A stretch of 64,000 nucleotides of DNA from Phaeobacter sp. B1627 (GTDB taxonomy: Bacteria; Pseudomonadota; Alphaproteobacteria; Rhodobacterales; Rhodobacteraceae), in the NCBI RefSeq assembly GCF_006265095.1, contig NZ_VCNK01000018.1, positions 1 through 64,000 of the forward strand, read 5' to 3'. This document shows positions 62,973-64,000 of this stretch, piece by piece. Numbering within the stretch: the stretch's first letter is position 1; every line of letters starts with the position of its first letter. The notes under the pieces were generated by a model. That model was given only the letters and a program-made list of their open reading frames with translations, was not told the origin of the DNA and did no database searches. The translations under genes were made by a program, and so were the position numbers.

Positions 62973-64000
62973 ATGCTGGACCAGCCCATTGCACAGATCA
63001 AAGGCCTTCGGGTTGAATTTCAGACCAAGGACGGTCCGGTCGTCGGTGTAGAGAATGTTTCGTTTGAGATACAGGCTGGTGAAACATTGTGCATCGTAGG
63101 GGAGTCGGGATCGGGCAAATCGGTCTCTTCGCTCTCTTTGATGCGTCTGGTCGAATACGGTGGCGGCACCATTGCGGCAGGCGAATTGCTGTTTGATGCC
63201 GGGGACGGCGCGCCGGTGGATCTGGCCAAGGCCGAGTCGGATCTGATGCGGCAGATTCGCGGAAACCAGATCGGGATGATCTTTCAGGAGCCGATGACGG
63301 CGCTCAATCCGGTCTTCACGGTCGGCCGGCAGCTGACAGAAGGCCTGCGTATTCACAAAGGACTGACTAAAAAAGAGGCAACCGAGCGCGCGATCGAGAT
63401 TCTGCGCGAGGTCCGCATCCCCGAGGCAGAGCGCCGGATGACGCAATATCCGCATGAACTGTCCGGTGGCATGCGGCAGCGAGTCGTGATCGCAATGGCG
63501 ATGGCCTGCGAACCGCGTCTGCTGATCGCCGACGAGCCGACGACGGCGCTCGATGTGACCATCCAGGCCGAGATTTTGGCCCTGATGGACCGTCTGAAGC
63601 GCGAGACCGGAACGGCGGTCATGTTCATCACTCATGACATGGCCGTGGTGGCGCAGATGGCTGACCGTGTCGTCGTGATGTATCGCGGCAACAAGGTCGA
63701 AGAGGGCAGCGTCCACGAGATCTTTGAGGCGCCGCAACATGACTACACAAAGGCGCTGCTGGCGGCGGTGCCGAAACTGGGCGAAATGCGGGGCAAGGCC
63801 TACCCGGAGCCGATGAAGCTGCTGGGGGTCGAGCAGGGCGAGATCAAGCCGATCATCGGCTCTGACGAGGTGTTGCTGAACGTCGAGAACCTGGTGACCC
63901 GCTTTCCCGTCAAGGGCGGGTTGCTGCGCCGCACGGTGGCGCAGGTGCACGCGGTCGAGGATGTGTCCTTCAAGGTCTACAAGGGGCAGACGCTCAGCCT
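62973..64000 (+). CDS. Fused double ABC ATPase of a peptide-type importer (partial)
   Basis: The gene begins at the ATG at 62973 and is open to the window end. The first ATPase domain is complete: Walker A GESGSGKS at residues 43-50, Q-loop in I-F-Q-E-P-M-T-A-L-N-P, signature L-S-G-G-M at 163-167, Walker B ending D-E at 187-188, and an H-loop F-I-T-H-D near 218. The DppD-type tail then leads into a second domain starting near residue 300 with V-E-N-L-V-T-R-F-P-V-K-G-G-L-L-R-R. This marks a DppD-DppF fusion like GsiA or YejF. It is divergent from the binding-protein gene and probably powers that importer. Confidence 0.93.
   Translation, partial: MLDQPIAQIKGLRVEFQTKDGPVVGVENVSFEIQAGETLCIVGESGSGKSVSSLSLMRLVEYGGGTIAAGELLFDAGDGAPVDLAKAESDLMRQIRGNQIGMIFQEPMTALNPVFTVGRQLTEGLRIHKGLTKKEATERAIEILREVRIPEAERRMTQYPHELSGGMRQRVVIAMAMACEPRLLIADEPTTALDVTIQAEILALMDRLKRETGTAVMFITHDMAVVAQMADRVVVMYRGNKVEEGSVHEIFEAPQHDYTKALLAAVPKLGEMRGKAYPEPMKLLGVEQGEIKPIIGSDEVLLNVENLVTRFPVKGGLLRRTVAQVHAVEDVSFKVYKGQTLS

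Overview
The window looks like ordinary chromosome from a GC-rich Gram-negative alphaproteobacterium of the Rhodobacterales (Roseobacter-group type). Four things point there: a near-complete division and cell-wall (dcw) cluster in alphaproteobacterial order, a DUF2484 gene between murC and murB, a cobT-cobS / J-domain / bolA neighbourhood, and the general run of genes (DUF427, DUF3422, PntAB, malate synthase G). This assignment comes from gene content and family recognition, not from a database search. I see no tRNA, rRNA, insertion sequence, prophage or CRISPR array.

1-23600, envelope and division block, nearly all on the + strand: mraZ, rsmH, ftsL, ftsI, murE, murF, mraY, murD, ftsW, murG, murC, a possible 83-residue ORF, DUF2484, murB, ddl, ftsQ, ftsA, ftsZ, lpxC. 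Together they make UDP-MurNAc-pentapeptide, lipid I and lipid II, provide septal synthase and transpeptidase, build the FtsQLA/FtsZ divisome, and commit UDP-GlcNAc to lipid A. Many genes overlap by 1-13 bases. An antisense FAD oxidoreductase splits the block between murD and ftsW. The ftsA-ftsZ spacer is long, structured and carries two DnaA-box-like sites. A strong terminator follows ftsZ.

23900-28700: bamD (outer-membrane assembly), recN (DNA repair), a CLC chloride protein whose inner proton-pathway glutamate appears to be valine, and a possible small ORF. 28990-36820, mostly - strand: DUF427, Xaa-Pro aminopeptidase, cobaltochelatase CobT and CobS, a membrane methyltransferase, a J-domain protein, and bolA in the opposite direction. 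37000-48600: a DUF4177 protein, peptidase T, gatB, tex, two unknown proteins, aminopeptidase N and a small membrane protein.

48800-58500: malate synthase G with a GlcG-like protein (glyoxylate/glycolate use), a class I glutamine-amidotransferase-like hydrolase, a short-chain dehydrogenase, the proton-translocating transhydrogenase pntA-pntB, and DUF3422. 58600-64000: a peptide-type ABC importer with a binding protein and two permeases on the - strand, and a divergent fused double ATPase that runs off the window end.

No clearly new multi-gene system is present. The most distinctive feature is in the spacers. Many carry short tandem arrays (9-, 11-, 12-, 13-, 16- and 24-base units) or long perfect GC-rich hairpins. 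One 9-base array lies in frame inside an ORF joined to both neighbours by ATGA overlaps.
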